Shown here: in pieces, positions 8,534-17,014 of the stretch
How the letters are laid out: each line of letters starts with the position of its first letter
Position numbering within the stretch: the first letter of the stretch is position 1
NCBI RefSeq assembly: GCF_000717055.1
Contig: NZ_JNXI01000007.1
Coordinates: 186,001-250,000 of the forward strand
Source of the DNA: Streptomyces iakyrus
Lineage (GTDB): Bacteria; Actinomycetota; Actinomycetes; Streptomycetales; Streptomycetaceae
Reading direction: 5' to 3'
DNA: 64,000 nucleotides
Made by a program: the position numbers and the translations under genes
Notes under the pieces: model-generated
What the model was told of the DNA's origin: nothing
The model's database searches: none
What the model saw: only the letters and a program-made list of their open reading frames with translations

Positions 8534-9292
8534 GTGGGGTCGTCGGGGCACGGGGTCATGCGGTCCGTGATGTGGGTGCTGCTCGCGGTCGTCGCGCTCG
8601 GCGTCGGGGTGGCGTCCGCCTTCCAGATCCGCGGGGCGCTGGAGCGGGAGCGGGAGTACCGCGGCGCGGCTGCCTGCGCCGCCGCCCCCGCCGAGGCGTC
8701 GGGGTGCGTGTGGGAGCAGGAGTTCACCGTGCGGCGTGCCGCCCTGAACCGCGGCGAGCGCAGCGAGCCCCCCGAGGCGGAGCTGGTGCCGCCGTCGGGC
8801 GAGCCGTGGGAGGTGACGTTCCTGCGCACCGAGCCCGTGATGTCCGAGATGCAGCCGGGCGAGAAGGTCGTCGGTGTGATCTGGCACGGCCGTGTCGTCG
8901 AGGTACGGGACGCCGAGGACCGGCGGCAGCAGACGTCCGACGGGCCGGTGGGATGGCCCGAGGACCGATTGGGCGGTGCGCTGGCCTGCACCTCGTTCGG
9001 CCTGGCGGCCCTCGCGGGCGGGCTGTGGCCCCTCTTCGCGCGGGGCGAGCCGCGCCACGTGACCGCGGCGAAGATGGTGCGGTGGCACGGCGTGGCCCTG
9101 GGCGGCACGGCGATCCTGACGCTGTGGGCGCAGGCGGCCAACGACTGGCCGTTGTGGGCCCTTCCCGCGATCTGGGGACCGCTCGCGCTGCTGATCCTGG
9201 CGTCCATGACGGCCTTCGCCCTCGGCGCGCTGCGCGGCGACCTGGACGACGACGCGCCCGCCCCACGGGAGCCCCGGCCCCAGCCCTCGTGA
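8534..9292 (+). CDS. Uncharacterised membrane protein
   Basis: A 252-residue protein from a GTG preceded by a GGAGGGG-like site; I do not recognise a named family. There is one hydrophobic segment at about residues 8-28, then a soluble middle part with a Cys pair (ACAAAPAEASGC) and a short beta-rich domain. Two or three hydrophobic segments follow (about 155-175, 190-212, 215-240), with an acidic/proline tail. The arrangement recalls DUF3592-type actinobacterial membrane proteins, but only loosely. The gene ends 11 bases before the end of the convergent MFS gene. Confidence 0.7.
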   Translation: MGSSGHGVMRSVMWVLLAVVALGVGVASAFQIRGALEREREYRGAAACAAAPAEASGCVWEQEFTVRRAALNRGERSEPPEAELVPPSGEPWEVTFLRTEPVMSEMQPGEKVVGVIWHGRVVEVRDAEDRRQQTSDGPVGWPEDRLGGALACTSFGLAALAGGLWPLFARGEPRHVTAAKMVRWHGVALGGTAILTLWAQAANDWPLWALPAIWGPLALLILASMTAFALGALRGDLDDDAPAPREPRPQPS

Positions 9293-9303
9293 AACGGGGA
9301 CGC

Positions 9304-10818
9304 TCAGGTCTGCCGGGCGTGCACGGGGCTGTGGGCGACGTCGTCCGGACAGGCGCGGTGCTGCTCCCCGCTCCGCCGGTCGCGCCGCCAGTCGTACGCC
9401 GCCAGGGCCAGCGACGCGGCCATGCCGACGAGCCCGGCGACCAGAGCGAGGAAGAGGGCGCCGCGGTAGTCGTCGCTCCTGCTGCCGAGCACCAGGTAGT
9501 AGAGACCGGGCAGGGCGGCGGTGCCCACCGCGGCGCCGAGCCGCTGGCCGGTCTGAAGGGCGCCGCCCGCCGCTCCCGCCATGTGCACGGGGACGTCGCG
9601 CAGTGTCATGGTGATGTTGGGGGAGATCACGCACCCGCCGCCGACGCCGCCGAGGAACAGGACCGGGGCGGCGATCCAGGGCGCGATGTCGAGGGGCGCG
9701 AAACGCAGCAGCAGCGCGGCGCCGCCGAGGCCGAGGATCACGCCGGTGAGCCCGCCCACGGTGAGCAGCCGGCCGAGCCTGTCCACCAGCCGCCCGGAGA
9801 CGGCGGCCGCGAAGGCCGAGCCGAGGGCGAAGGGCGTCACGGCGAGGCCGGATTCGAGCGGGGAGAAGCCGAGGCCGTGCTGGTAGAAGAGAGCGAAGAC
9901 CAGCCAGACGCCGGCGAAGCCGATGAAGTAGAGCGTGCCGACGCCCGCGCCGACGGCGTAGCCGCGCACGGTGGTGAACAGGCGCGGGTCGAGCAGCGGC
10001 TGGGTGCCGCGGTCCAGCAGGCGGCGCTGCCAGCGGGTGAAAGCGAAGAGGAGCCCCGCCGCGGCCGGGAACATCCACCACAGCCGGGTGAGGCCGCCGG
10101 TCTCCGCCTGCACCAGCGGGTACATGAGCGCGAGGACACCGAGGCCGAGGAGCACGACGCCGGGCAGGTCGACGTGTTCCCGGCCGGAGCGCCGGGTGCG
10201 GGGCAGCAGGCGGCGTCCGAGGAGGACCGCGAGGATGCCGATGGGCACGTTGACGTAGAAGATCCACCGCCAGCCCTGGGCGCCGTCGGCCAGCGCGAGG
10301 ATGAGGCCGCCGGCGAGGGGGCCGACGCCGGAGGAGATCCCGACAGTGGCGCCGAAGAAGCCGAAGGCGCGGCCCCGCTCGGCGCCCCGGAACATCTGCT
10401 GGATGAGCGCGGAGTTCTGCGGGGCCATGAAGCCGGCCGCCAGGCCCTGGGCGAGCCGGGCCACCACCAGCAGCGTGATGTTCGGGGCCGCTCCGCAGGC
10501 CGCGCTGAACAGCACGAAACCGCTGAGGGCGACGAGGAAGATGCGGCGCCGGTCCAGGGCGTCGCCGAGGCGCCCTGCGGTGACGAGGGCCAGGCCGAAG
10601 GAGAGGGCGTAGCCGGACACCACCCACTGCACCTCGGCCGCTGAGGCGTGCAGCTCCTGCTGGATGGTGGGCAGGGCGACCGCCACGATCGACACGTCCA
10701 GCAGGCTCATGAAGCCGGCCACCAGCGTCACCCACAGGGCCCGCCACCGCTTGGGGTCCGGCTCGTAGCCGTCCTGCCGCGCGCCCTGGTTCCGGCCGCC
10801 CTCCGCCGACGCTGTCAC
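9304..10818 (-). CDS. DHA2-family (EmrB/QacA) MFS drug exporter
   Basis: A 504-residue transporter with about 14 hydrophobic segments. The GTG start is chosen because GAGGAG lies eight bases upstream. Diagnostic sequences are LDVSIVAVALPTIQ in helix 1 and the following loop region GRLGDALDRRRIF (motif A). The GGWR-like stretch GWRWIFYVNVPIGI after helix 5 (motif C region) marks drug:H+ antiporters. It probably expels hydrophobic toxic compounds or antibiotics across the cytoplasmic membrane. It is divergent from another MFS gene of a different family, with a 231-bp shared region in which I see no clear operator. Confidence 0.9.
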   Translation of the reverse strand: MTASAEGGRNQGARQDGYEPDPKRWRALWVTLVAGFMSLLDVSIVAVALPTIQQELHASAAEVQWVVSGYALSFGLALVTAGRLGDALDRRRIFLVALSGFVLFSAACGAAPNITLLVVARLAQGLAAGFMAPQNSALIQQMFRGAERGRAFGFFGATVGISSGVGPLAGGLILALADGAQGWRWIFYVNVPIGILAVLLGRRLLPRTRRSGREHVDLPGVVLLGLGVLALMYPLVQAETGGLTRLWWMFPAAAGLLFAFTRWQRRLLDRGTQPLLDPRLFTTVRGYAVGAGVGTLYFIGFAGVWLVFALFYQHGLGFSPLESGLAVTPFALGSAFAAAVSGRLVDRLGRLLTVGGLTGVILGLGGAALLLRFAPLDIAPWIAAPVLFLGGVGGGCVISPNITMTLRDVPVHMAGAAGGALQTGQRLGAAVGTAALPGLYYLVLGSRSDDYRGALFLALVAGLVGMAASLALAAYDWRRDRRSGEQHRACPDDVAHSPVHARQT

Positions 10819-11049
10819 TTGGGCTCCTCTCACCAGGCACGCACCCGGCGCATCGGGTTCCCCCGCCGGAGCACGGGCACACCCGTCCCGGAGATCCTCC
10901 CGGACGGTGCGGTGACCCACCTCTCCCACTGAGCACCCGCGCATCACGTTCCGTGGCCGGCCGGACGCCGCGCGAAGGGGGTCGTTTGAGCGCGCGAGAT
11001 TCGTGCAGGCGTTGTGCTTGGAGTTGCGACCGGCGAAAGGAACCACGTG

Positions 11050-12546
11050 ATGGCTGCGACCGACAACGACGAGTCGGTGGACCCCGCGGCTGTGAGACGA
11101 CACCGGGTGCTGTTCCGGGCGATCGAGAAACGCCGTCACCCGAAGCTGCGCCGCAGCGACATCACGGTGACCGACGATGCGGCGGTCAAGCGCGCCACCA
11201 AGGCAGCCGCCCTCGGCAACGCCATGGAGTGGTACGACTTCGGCATCTACAGCTATCTGGCGTCGACCATCGGGAGGGTCTTCTTCCCCTCCGGCAACGA
11301 CACCGCCCAGCTGCTCGGGTCCTTCGCGACGTTCGCCGTGGCCTTCCTGGTGCGCCCGCTCGGCGGCATGGTCTTCGGGCCGCTCGGGGACAAGGTCGGG
11401 CGCAAGCGCATCCTCTCCCTCACCATGATCATGATGGCGGTGGGGACCTTCGCCATCGGCCTGGTCCCCCCGCACGCCGCGATCGGCCTGTGGGCCCCGG
11501 CCCTGCTGATCTTCTTCCGGCTGGTGCAGGGCTTCTCGACAGGCGGGGAGTACGGGGGCGCGTCGACGTTCATCGCCGAGTACGCGCCCGACAAGCGGCG
11601 CGGCTTCTTCGGCAGCTTCCTGGAGCTCGGCACGCTGGCCGGCTACGTCGGGGCCTCCGGTCTCGTCGTCCTCCTGCAGACCCTCCTCAGCGACGAACAG
11701 ATGCTGTCGTGGGGCTGGCGCGTGCCGTTCCTGGTCGCGGCCCCGCTCGGGTTGATCGGGCTCTACCTGCGGCTCAAGCTGGACGAGACGCCCGCTTTCC
11801 AGAAGCTGGAGGGCGGCCAGGTGAAGGCGAGCGAGGCCGCCGACGCCGTGGAGACATCGGCCGCCGCCGACCTCGGCAAGATCTTCACCCGGTACTGGCG
11901 GCCGCTGCTGCTGTGCCTCGCGCTGGTCGCGGCGTACAACATCACCGACTACATGCTGCTGTCCTACATGCCGACGTACCTGTCCGACGAGCTGGGCTAC
12001 GGCACCAACCACGGCCTGCTGATCCTGGTCGTGGTGATGGTGCTGCAGATGCTCCTCATCAACCAGGTCGGGCGGCTCTCGGACCGCTTCGGGCGCAAGC
12101 CGCTGCTGATGACGGGGATGCTCGGATTCCTGTTCCTCTCCCTGCCGTCGTTCTGGCTCATCAGGCAGGGCGACATCGTCCTCATCACGCTGGGCCTGCT
12201 GCTGATGGGGCTCTCCCTGCTGCCGATGCTCGGCACGATGTCGGCGGCGCTCCCGGCGATCTTCCCCACGCAGGTGCGCTACGGCTCGCTCTCGGTGGCC
12301 TACAACCTGGCCACCTCGGTCTTCGGCGGCACGACGCCACTGGTGATCACCGCTCTGATCAGTACCTTCGACTCGACCCTCATGCCGGCGTACTACGCCA
12401 CCGGCGCCGCGGTCATCGGCGTCATCGCCGTGCTGTGCATGCGCGAGACCGCCAACCAGCCGCTGGCCGGTTCCCCACCGTCCGTGGAGACGGAGGCGGA
12501 GGCGCGCGAATTGGTCCGGGCGCAGTCCCCGCAGCCCAGGTTCTGA
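11050..12546 (+). CDS. MHS-family MFS symporter (ProP/KgtP-like)
   Basis: A 498-residue transporter with 12 hydrophobic segments after a hydrophilic N-terminal extension of about 55 residues. GAAAGGA before the ATG supports the start. GNAMEWYDFGIYSYLAS is the hallmark first helix of the metabolite:H+ symporter family, and FGPLGDKVGRKR is motif A. QGFSTGGEYGGASTF in helix 4 to 5 is also typical. Members take up osmolytes such as proline and betaine, or dicarboxylates such as 2-oxoglutarate. Sequence alone does not separate these. A strong terminator follows, so it is probably a single-gene transcript. Confidence 0.9.
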   Translation: MAATDNDESVDPAAVRRHRVLFRAIEKRRHPKLRRSDITVTDDAAVKRATKAAALGNAMEWYDFGIYSYLASTIGRVFFPSGNDTAQLLGSFATFAVAFLVRPLGGMVFGPLGDKVGRKRILSLTMIMMAVGTFAIGLVPPHAAIGLWAPALLIFFRLVQGFSTGGEYGGASTFIAEYAPDKRRGFFGSFLELGTLAGYVGASGLVVLLQTLLSDEQMLSWGWRVPFLVAAPLGLIGLYLRLKLDETPAFQKLEGGQVKASEAADAVETSAAADLGKIFTRYWRPLLLCLALVAAYNITDYMLLSYMPTYLSDELGYGTNHGLLILVVVMVLQMLLINQVGRLSDRFGRKPLLMTGMLGFLFLSLPSFWLIRQGDIVLITLGLLLMGLSLLPMLGTMSAALPAIFPTQVRYGSLSVAYNLATSVFGGTTPLVITALISTFDSTLMPAYYATGAAVIGVIAVLCMRETANQPLAGSPPSVETEAEARELVRAQSPQPRF

Positions 12547-12569
12547 TCCAGGTTCTGAGCCGAGGGCAT

Positions 12570-12600
12570 GGCCCCGTCCGCGACCGCTGCGGACGGGGCC
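12570..12600 (+). terminator. strong intrinsic terminator
   Basis: GGCCCCGTCCGC and GCGGACGGGGCC form a perfect 12-bp stem with a 7-base loop, followed by TTT. It sits 23 bases after the symporter stop and separates that gene from the SRPBCC gene. Confidence 0.88.
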
Positions 12601-12672
12601 TTTCGCGATTGGGTGCGGGCAGACCGGGAACGCGGTGGGCGCCATGACCCCCGAGACGAGGCCGGTGAGGCG

Positions 12673-13086
12673 ATGAACGAGTACGAACGTTCCCGCACGA
12701 TGCCCGCACAGCCGGAGCACGTCTTCGACGAGGCCGCGAACGTCGGCCGGCTGGACAGCTGGCTGCCACAGGCCCTGCACGTGGAGGCCGGGCGGTTGCC
12801 GGCCGTCACGGTGCACGAGGACCGCACCGACGAGGACACCTCCGCCCTGTTCCGGGCCCGGCCCGAGCAGATGCGGCTCGAATGGGGCACCCGTGACCAG
12901 GGCGCGTACGCGGGCTGGCTCCAGGTCGCCGGGCTCGACGGCGGAGCCAGTGAGGTGACCGTGCACCTGTCGTTCTTCCACGACGGCCACGACCCGGGCG
13001 AGCGGGCCGTCACCGACGCCCTGGACAGCAGCCTGCGGCGGCTGGAGGAGCAGGTGCGGCTGCACGTCGACCACCCGGCCGGCTGA
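12673..13086 (+). CDS. SRPBCC (START-like) family protein
   Basis: A 137-residue protein beginning with the usual SRPBCC layout: a short strand, then PAQPEHVFDEAANVGRLDSWLP, which is the entrance helix pair of the Bet v 1-like fold, and a long C-terminal helix (DALDSSLRRLEEQVRLHV). Such proteins bind hydrophobic ligands or act as polyketide cyclases, but nothing here names a ligand. The start is the ATG after GTGAGG. The small gene that follows begins five bases after the stop, so the two are probably co-transcribed. Confidence 0.8.
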   Translation: MNEYERSRTMPAQPEHVFDEAANVGRLDSWLPQALHVEAGRLPAVTVHEDRTDEDTSALFRARPEQMRLEWGTRDQGAYAGWLQVAGLDGGASEVTVHLSFFHDGHDPGERAVTDALDSSLRRLEEQVRLHVDHPAG

Positions 13087-13091
13087 GCACC

Positions 13092-13400
13092 GTGGCGCGT
13101 GACAAGCAGTACGCCGTCGCGGCGTCCGGGCAGTGGACCGACGAGGAGGCGGGGCGGCGCCGGCTGCCCTCCGGTGAGGTGCACGCCTGGGAACCGGGCC
13201 GCAACGAGACCGTCTGCGGCCTGTCCCTCAGCCGTTCCCGGCTGGTCCGCTTCCCGCACGTCGGCTGGCCGGACGCCTTCCCCGCATCCGGCGGCGCCGC
13301 GGACCGGGTGCGGCGCCAGTGCCCGCGCTGTGCCTCGGTGGCGGGCCGCCGCGGCACCGACGCCCGCCCACGGTGGCACCGCACCAACCCCCGGCCGTGA
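13092..13400 (+). CDS. Small uncharacterised basic protein with CPRC motif
   Basis: A 102-residue protein starting with GTG, basic throughout. It has an isolated Cys in NETVCGLSLSR, an aromatic-rich stretch FPHVGWPDAFP and a CPRC knuckle near residue 78, so it might hold a zinc ion or another cofactor. I do not recognise a named family. It follows the SRPBCC gene with a five-base gap and faces the Rieske gene, whose stop lies 28 bases downstream. Confidence 0.65.
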   Translation: MARDKQYAVAASGQWTDEEAGRRRLPSGEVHAWEPGRNETVCGLSLSRSRLVRFPHVGWPDAFPASGGAADRVRRQCPRCASVAGRRGTDARPRWHRTNPRP

Positions 13401-13428
13401 GCGCGCCCGCATCGGCGGACGCGGGGTC

Positions 13429-14610
13429 TCAGAGGGGGCCGGCGCCCGGAACCGGCCCGCGGTCATGGCCGTCGCACATCGAGGCGGCGCCGCACGCGGC
13501 CGCCCTGGGGCGGATCGGGACACCGTTGGTGCGCAGCACCTCCCGGACGTCCAGGATCAGGGAGAACACCTCGCGGTTGCGGTCCTCGCCCTGCTCGTCC
13601 CAGGCCCGCTGCTCGGCCTCGACGGCCATCCGGTCCTCGGCGAACACCCGCTCGGTGAAGCGCCTGATGAGCGGCCACGCCAGGTGCAGAGCGCCGGGAA
13701 CCCGCGGCTTCTCGATCATGAGCAGGCCGAAGGTGTGGCATCTGCGCTGCTCGGCGTCCTCGGGCACATAGGCGGCCCAGAGCCGGAAGGCCGGCCGCTC
13801 GGCGTTCTCCGGGACCAGATCGAGCGTCTGGTACGGGTACTCGGTGCGGATCGTCATGACGTCGCGGGAGTCGCCGCCGCCGATGCCCTCGGCGGCCAGC
13901 AGACTGGCCCCGCGGTTCCGTTTGCCCCCGGCGTGGCTGAACAGGTACCTGGCCTCCACCGACCGCTCGTCGGTCCGGGTGTCGAGCAGCTCGGGACGGA
14001 GTCTGCCCACCACGCCCCGGTGCAGGAACTGGTGGTTCATGTCGAGGAGGTTCTCGTGCATGAACGAGTAGTGGCAGCGCACGGTCCGGGAGTAGGTCAT
14101 CGTTTTGTACCGCGGTGAGCCGAAGGCCGGCAGATCGGGCAGCGGGGTGACGGCCGCCTTGTCCGGGTCGCCGGGGAACGCGAACACCAATCCGTACGCC
14201 TCGCGGACGGGGTAGCCGCGCACGCCGCGCGGCGGCCTGCCGTCGCCTTTGGAGAGGTACGGGATCTGCGAGATGCGGCCGTCACCGCGATAGGCCCACG
14301 CGTGGTAGCAGCAGCGCAGCGCCTCGCCCTCCACGACGCCCATGCTGAGCGGCACCTGACGGTGTGCGCACCGGTCCTCCAGCGCGTACACGGTGCCGCT
14401 CTCCCCGCGGTACAGCGCGATGCGCTCGCCGGCGAACGCCGTCGCGAACGCCCGCTTGCTGCGCACGTTCTTCGACAGGGCGACCGGGTACCAGTGGTCG
14501 GGGTTCGCCCCGACGCGCCGGAGGTCGACCATGCCGGTCCTCGGATCGCGGTGCTCCGAGGGCCATGCGGTCCCGGCGGAGAAGGCCCCGGCCTCGTCGG
14601 TCTCGGTCAT
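13429..14610 (-). CDS. Rieske non-heme iron oxygenase, alpha-subunit type
   Basis: A 393-residue enzyme; the ATG is preceded by GAGGGAGAGG. The Rieske 2Fe-2S site is C81-x-H83 and C100-x2-H103. The mononuclear iron site follows the family pattern with E186, D190, H193 and H197 (ENLLDMNHQFLH). It therefore looks like a catalytically complete single-component oxygenase resembling the pheophorbide-oxygenase/vanillate-demethylase/ketosteroid-hydroxylase group rather than a two-subunit dioxygenase. No reductase or ferredoxin gene is adjacent, so electrons must come from elsewhere. It hydroxylates or demethylates an unknown organic substrate. Confidence 0.87.
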   Translation of the reverse strand: MTETDEAGAFSAGTAWPSEHRDPRTGMVDLRRVGANPDHWYPVALSKNVRSKRAFATAFAGERIALYRGESGTVYALEDRCAHRQVPLSMGVVEGEALRCCYHAWAYRGDGRISQIPYLSKGDGRPPRGVRGYPVREAYGLVFAFPGDPDKAAVTPLPDLPAFGSPRYKTMTYSRTVRCHYSFMHENLLDMNHQFLHRGVVGRLRPELLDTRTDERSVEARYLFSHAGGKRNRGASLLAAEGIGGGDSRDVMTIRTEYPYQTLDLVPENAERPAFRLWAAYVPEDAEQRRCHTFGLLMIEKPRVPGALHLAWPLIRRFTERVFAEDRMAVEAEQRAWDEQGEDRNREVFSLILDVREVLRTNGVPIRPRAAACGAASMCDGHDRGPVPGAGPL

Positions 14611-14752
14611 ACCTCTCCCTCGCGCGGACGGGCAGCGACAGCCGCGCGTCGCATCAGGCGGCAGCACCGAGCTGCCGGCGCGGGCGCCCGGCACCGTCCA
14701 TCCTCACCGCGGCGCGCCGGTACCGCCCTGCCCGGCGCGTACGGACGGGTGA

Positions 14753-15286
14753 CTAGAGGTCGAGCGCGGGGAGACCTGCCAGGCCGGTGTCGTGCATGAT
14801 GCGGCCCACGGTCTCCCGCAGGGTGCTCTCGGCGCCGACGACGGTCTCGACGCCGCCGGGCAGCAGGTCCAGTTCGCGGTACCAGTCGCGCAGTTGCGCC
14901 TCGCCGACCTCGTGCGCGATCGGCTTCGTGGCATGGCGGAGAAGGGTCTGCTCGAACGGCACGTGCAGGTAGTACGCGTGGGTCGGCCCGCGGTGGTCGG
15001 CCCGCAGCCGGGTGAGCATCTCGCCGTAGTGGTCGGCGTACAGGATCCCTTCGACCACCACGTGGTATTCGGCGACCAGGGCGTAGCGGGCCGTCAGATC
15101 GATCAGACCGATGTTCGCCGCACCGGGCCGGTCCCTTTCCCGCAGGACGATCCGGCGCAGATTGTCCTGTCCGACCAGCGCCACTCCCCGCCCGAACCTC
15201 TCACGGATCCCGGCCGCGACGGACGACTTCCCGGCCCCGCTGTTGCCTCTCAGCACGACCAGCCGGGTCTGTTCGGTCCCCACCAT
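14753..15286 (-). CDS. P-loop kinase-like ATPase
   Basis: A 177-residue cytosolic protein. Walker A GNSGAGKSS is at residues 14-22. A following QDNLRR segment and a central VVEGILYADHY resemble small-molecule or nucleoside kinases and zeta-toxin-like P-loop proteins. Its ATG overlaps the stop of the upstream membrane-protein gene (TGATG), so translation is coupled. It is the last gene of a three-gene minus-strand operon. Whether it phosphorylates a metabolite, an antibiotic or a macromolecule is not evident. Confidence 0.8.
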   Translation of the reverse strand: MVGTEQTRLVVLRGNSGAGKSSVAAGIRERFGRGVALVGQDNLRRIVLRERDRPGAANIGLIDLTARYALVAEYHVVVEGILYADHYGEMLTRLRADHRGPTHAYYLHVPFEQTLLRHATKPIAHEVGEAQLRDWYRELDLLPGGVETVVGAESTLRETVGRIMHDTGLAGLPALDL

Positions 15287-15810
15287 CACGCGGGCCGTCC
15301 TGTGCGAGACGGTGCCGGCGTCGGCCCCTGCGTCTGTCCCCGCCCCGGCGCCCACAGCCAGGCGCGTCTGCGGGTGCGGCCCACGATGTCCGTGCTGTGC
15401 GCGGCCGCCACCGCCGTCATGAACGGCCATGCGAGGAAGGTCGTGCCGAGCTGGGCGACGGCCCCGTCCGTGCCGATCGCGACGACGAGGAACTCGGCGG
15501 GGAAGACCAGCGCGCCGAGCAGCGCTCCCGTGAGGGTGATGGCCCACGGCCGGGTGACGACGCGCGACGCGAGGGCCAGTCCCCCCGCGAGGATCAGGCC
15601 CATCAGGGCACCGGCCAGCAGGCTTCCCCCGGTGAGCAGCACGCCGTAGCGCACGTCGCGAGCGGCGAGTTCGGTGTCCCCTCCCCGGAGGAACTCCACC
15701 AGGGCCACCCCCAGGGCGAGAGCGGCCCACGGGATGCCCGGAACACACGCCATGAGCAGGCCCACCCGCACCCCGCGCCCCGCCGCGCCCCCTCTTCGCG
15801 CACGCTTCAC
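15286..15810 (-). CDS. Uncharacterised four-helix membrane protein
   Basis: A 174-residue protein with four predicted hydrophobic segments (about residues 16-37, 55-80, 88-112 and 118-140) flanked by Arg-rich ends, and a Thr/Pro-rich C-terminal tail of about 25 residues. I do not recognise the family. It begins one base after the GNAT gene ends and overlaps the kinase gene, so it is the middle gene of a tight operon. Confidence 0.72.
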   Translation of the reverse strand: MKRARRGGAAGRGVRVGLLMACVPGIPWAALALGVALVEFLRGGDTELAARDVRYGVLLTGGSLLAGALMGLILAGGLALASRVVTRPWAITLTGALLGALVFPAEFLVVAIGTDGAVAQLGTTFLAWPFMTAVAAAHSTDIVGRTRRRAWLWAPGRGQTQGPTPAPSRTGRPA

Positions 15811-15811
15811 G

Positions 15812-16342
15812 TCAGGGCCTCACCCGTCCGCCGACCCACCAGTCGTGGGGCTCGCCGTCGTTGGCGATGCCGCGGTTGCGCAGCGTCCCCTCGACGGTGA
15901 ACCCCAGCCGCTCGGCCACGGCACGCGAGCCGGTGTTCCCGGTCATGGCCCACCACTCGATGCGGTGGACGTCGAGCGTGGCCCACCCCCAGTCGCAGAG
16001 CGCCCGCGCGGCCTCGACCGTATAGCCCTGGCCCCGCTGCTCCTTGGCGGCCCAGTAGCCGAGTTCGTAGACGCCCCGGCTCACCCTCGTGAGGCAGTAC
16101 GAGCCGACGAGGGCCGAGGTGTCCTTGCGGAACGCTCCGAGGACGTAGTCGTCGTCGCGGGCCCAGCCCTGGGGCCACTCCTCGCAGACCCGCTTCTCGG
16201 CGTCCTGCCGTGTGAAGGGCACGGGGACCGGGGTGTAGAACTGGATGTCCTCGTCCTGGCAGGCGTCGTACACCGCGTCCGCGTCGCCCGGCCCGAAGGG
16301 CCGCAGCACCAGACGCCGGGTCTCGAGAGTCACTGGATCCAC
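15812..16342 (-). CDS. GNAT N-acetyltransferase, RimJ/RimL-like
   Basis: A 176-residue acetyltransferase. The N-terminal LETRRLVLRPFGPGDADAVYDA is the standard RimJ/RimL opening. The acetyl-CoA loop is intact as QRGQGYTVEA, and NTGSRAVAERLGFTVEGTLR is the conserved C-terminal alpha/beta element. It acetylates an amine on a protein N-terminus or a small molecule such as an antibiotic. The GTG start is the furthest in-frame start; a second GTG three codons later is possible. It heads the operon with the membrane protein and P-loop kinase. Confidence 0.87.
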   Translation of the reverse strand: MDPVTLETRRLVLRPFGPGDADAVYDACQDEDIQFYTPVPVPFTRQDAEKRVCEEWPQGWARDDDYVLGAFRKDTSALVGSYCLTRVSRGVYELGYWAAKEQRGQGYTVEAARALCDWGWATLDVHRIEWWAMTGNTGSRAVAERLGFTVEGTLRNRGIANDGEPHDWWVGGRVRP

Positions 16343-16506
16343 CGCGTCAGTATGAGCGCGTCCCGCCGCCCGTCACCAGCGAATTCCGCGGTGAGCCGGC
16401 TCCGGGTGCCGGAGCCGCGCGGCCCGCCTAGGGTCGAGGAGATGTTCCGCGCCCGGCGGTCTCGTTCACGGGCGCCGGCTCGACGGTAAAGAGGAGTGTG
16501 GTCGGT

Positions 16507-16983
16507 GTGGCCCGGAACCGCCGGTTGATCCTGAGCTCGCCGTCCGAGGTCTGGGACCTGCTGTCCGACGGCCACCGCTACGGGGAATGGGTCTCCGGCA
16601 CCCAGCAGGTCACCGCCGCCGACCCGCACTGGCCGGAGGTGGGCACGCGTCTGCAAGTCCGCGTCGGCCTCGGTCCGCTGGTCCTCGACGACACCTGCGT
16701 CGTCCGCATCTGCGAGCCGCGGCGGCGTCTGGAACTGGAAGCCAAGGCGGACCCCTTCGGCGCGGCCCGCATCGCCATGAACCTGATCCCCTGGGGCGAG
16801 AACACCCTCTTCGTCCTCGTCTGGCATCCGCTGCGGGGCCCCGGCATACGGATGCACGGCCTCCCGGTGGACTACGTCGTGTCCATCCGCAACGGCATGA
16901 TGCTGACGAAGCTGGCGCGGATCGCGGTGCGCGAGCACCGCGACCGCGTGGGCAGCGCGGCGCCGAGTACCCCGGACGGATGA
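16507..16983 (+). CDS. SRPBCC family protein
   Basis: A 158-residue START-like protein. The second of two in-frame GTGs is chosen because AGGAG stands about ten bases before it, whereas only one base separates it from the first. The beginning ILSSPSEVWDLLSDGHRYGEWVSG is the polyketide cyclase/dehydrase-type SRPBCC opening, and the C-terminal helix is DYVVSIRNGMMLTKLARIAV. It should bind a hydrophobic ligand in the cytosol. It is divergent from the GNAT operon and convergent with the phosphatase gene. Confidence 0.8.
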   Translation: MARNRRLILSSPSEVWDLLSDGHRYGEWVSGTQQVTAADPHWPEVGTRLQVRVGLGPLVLDDTCVVRICEPRRRLELEAKADPFGAARIAMNLIPWGENTLFVLVWHPLRGPGIRMHGLPVDYVVSIRNGMMLTKLARIAVREHRDRVGSAAPSTPDG

Positions 16984-17014
16984 GGCCCGGGCCCTGGACA
17001 AGCCCGTTCCGGGT

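Noticed and set aside
6824..10936. Minus-strand open frame of more than 1300 codons
   Set aside because: It runs antisense across the amidohydrolase, the small membrane protein and through the MFS gene in another frame, has low-complexity Arg/Gly/Pro translation and no family signature. It is a high-GC artefact.
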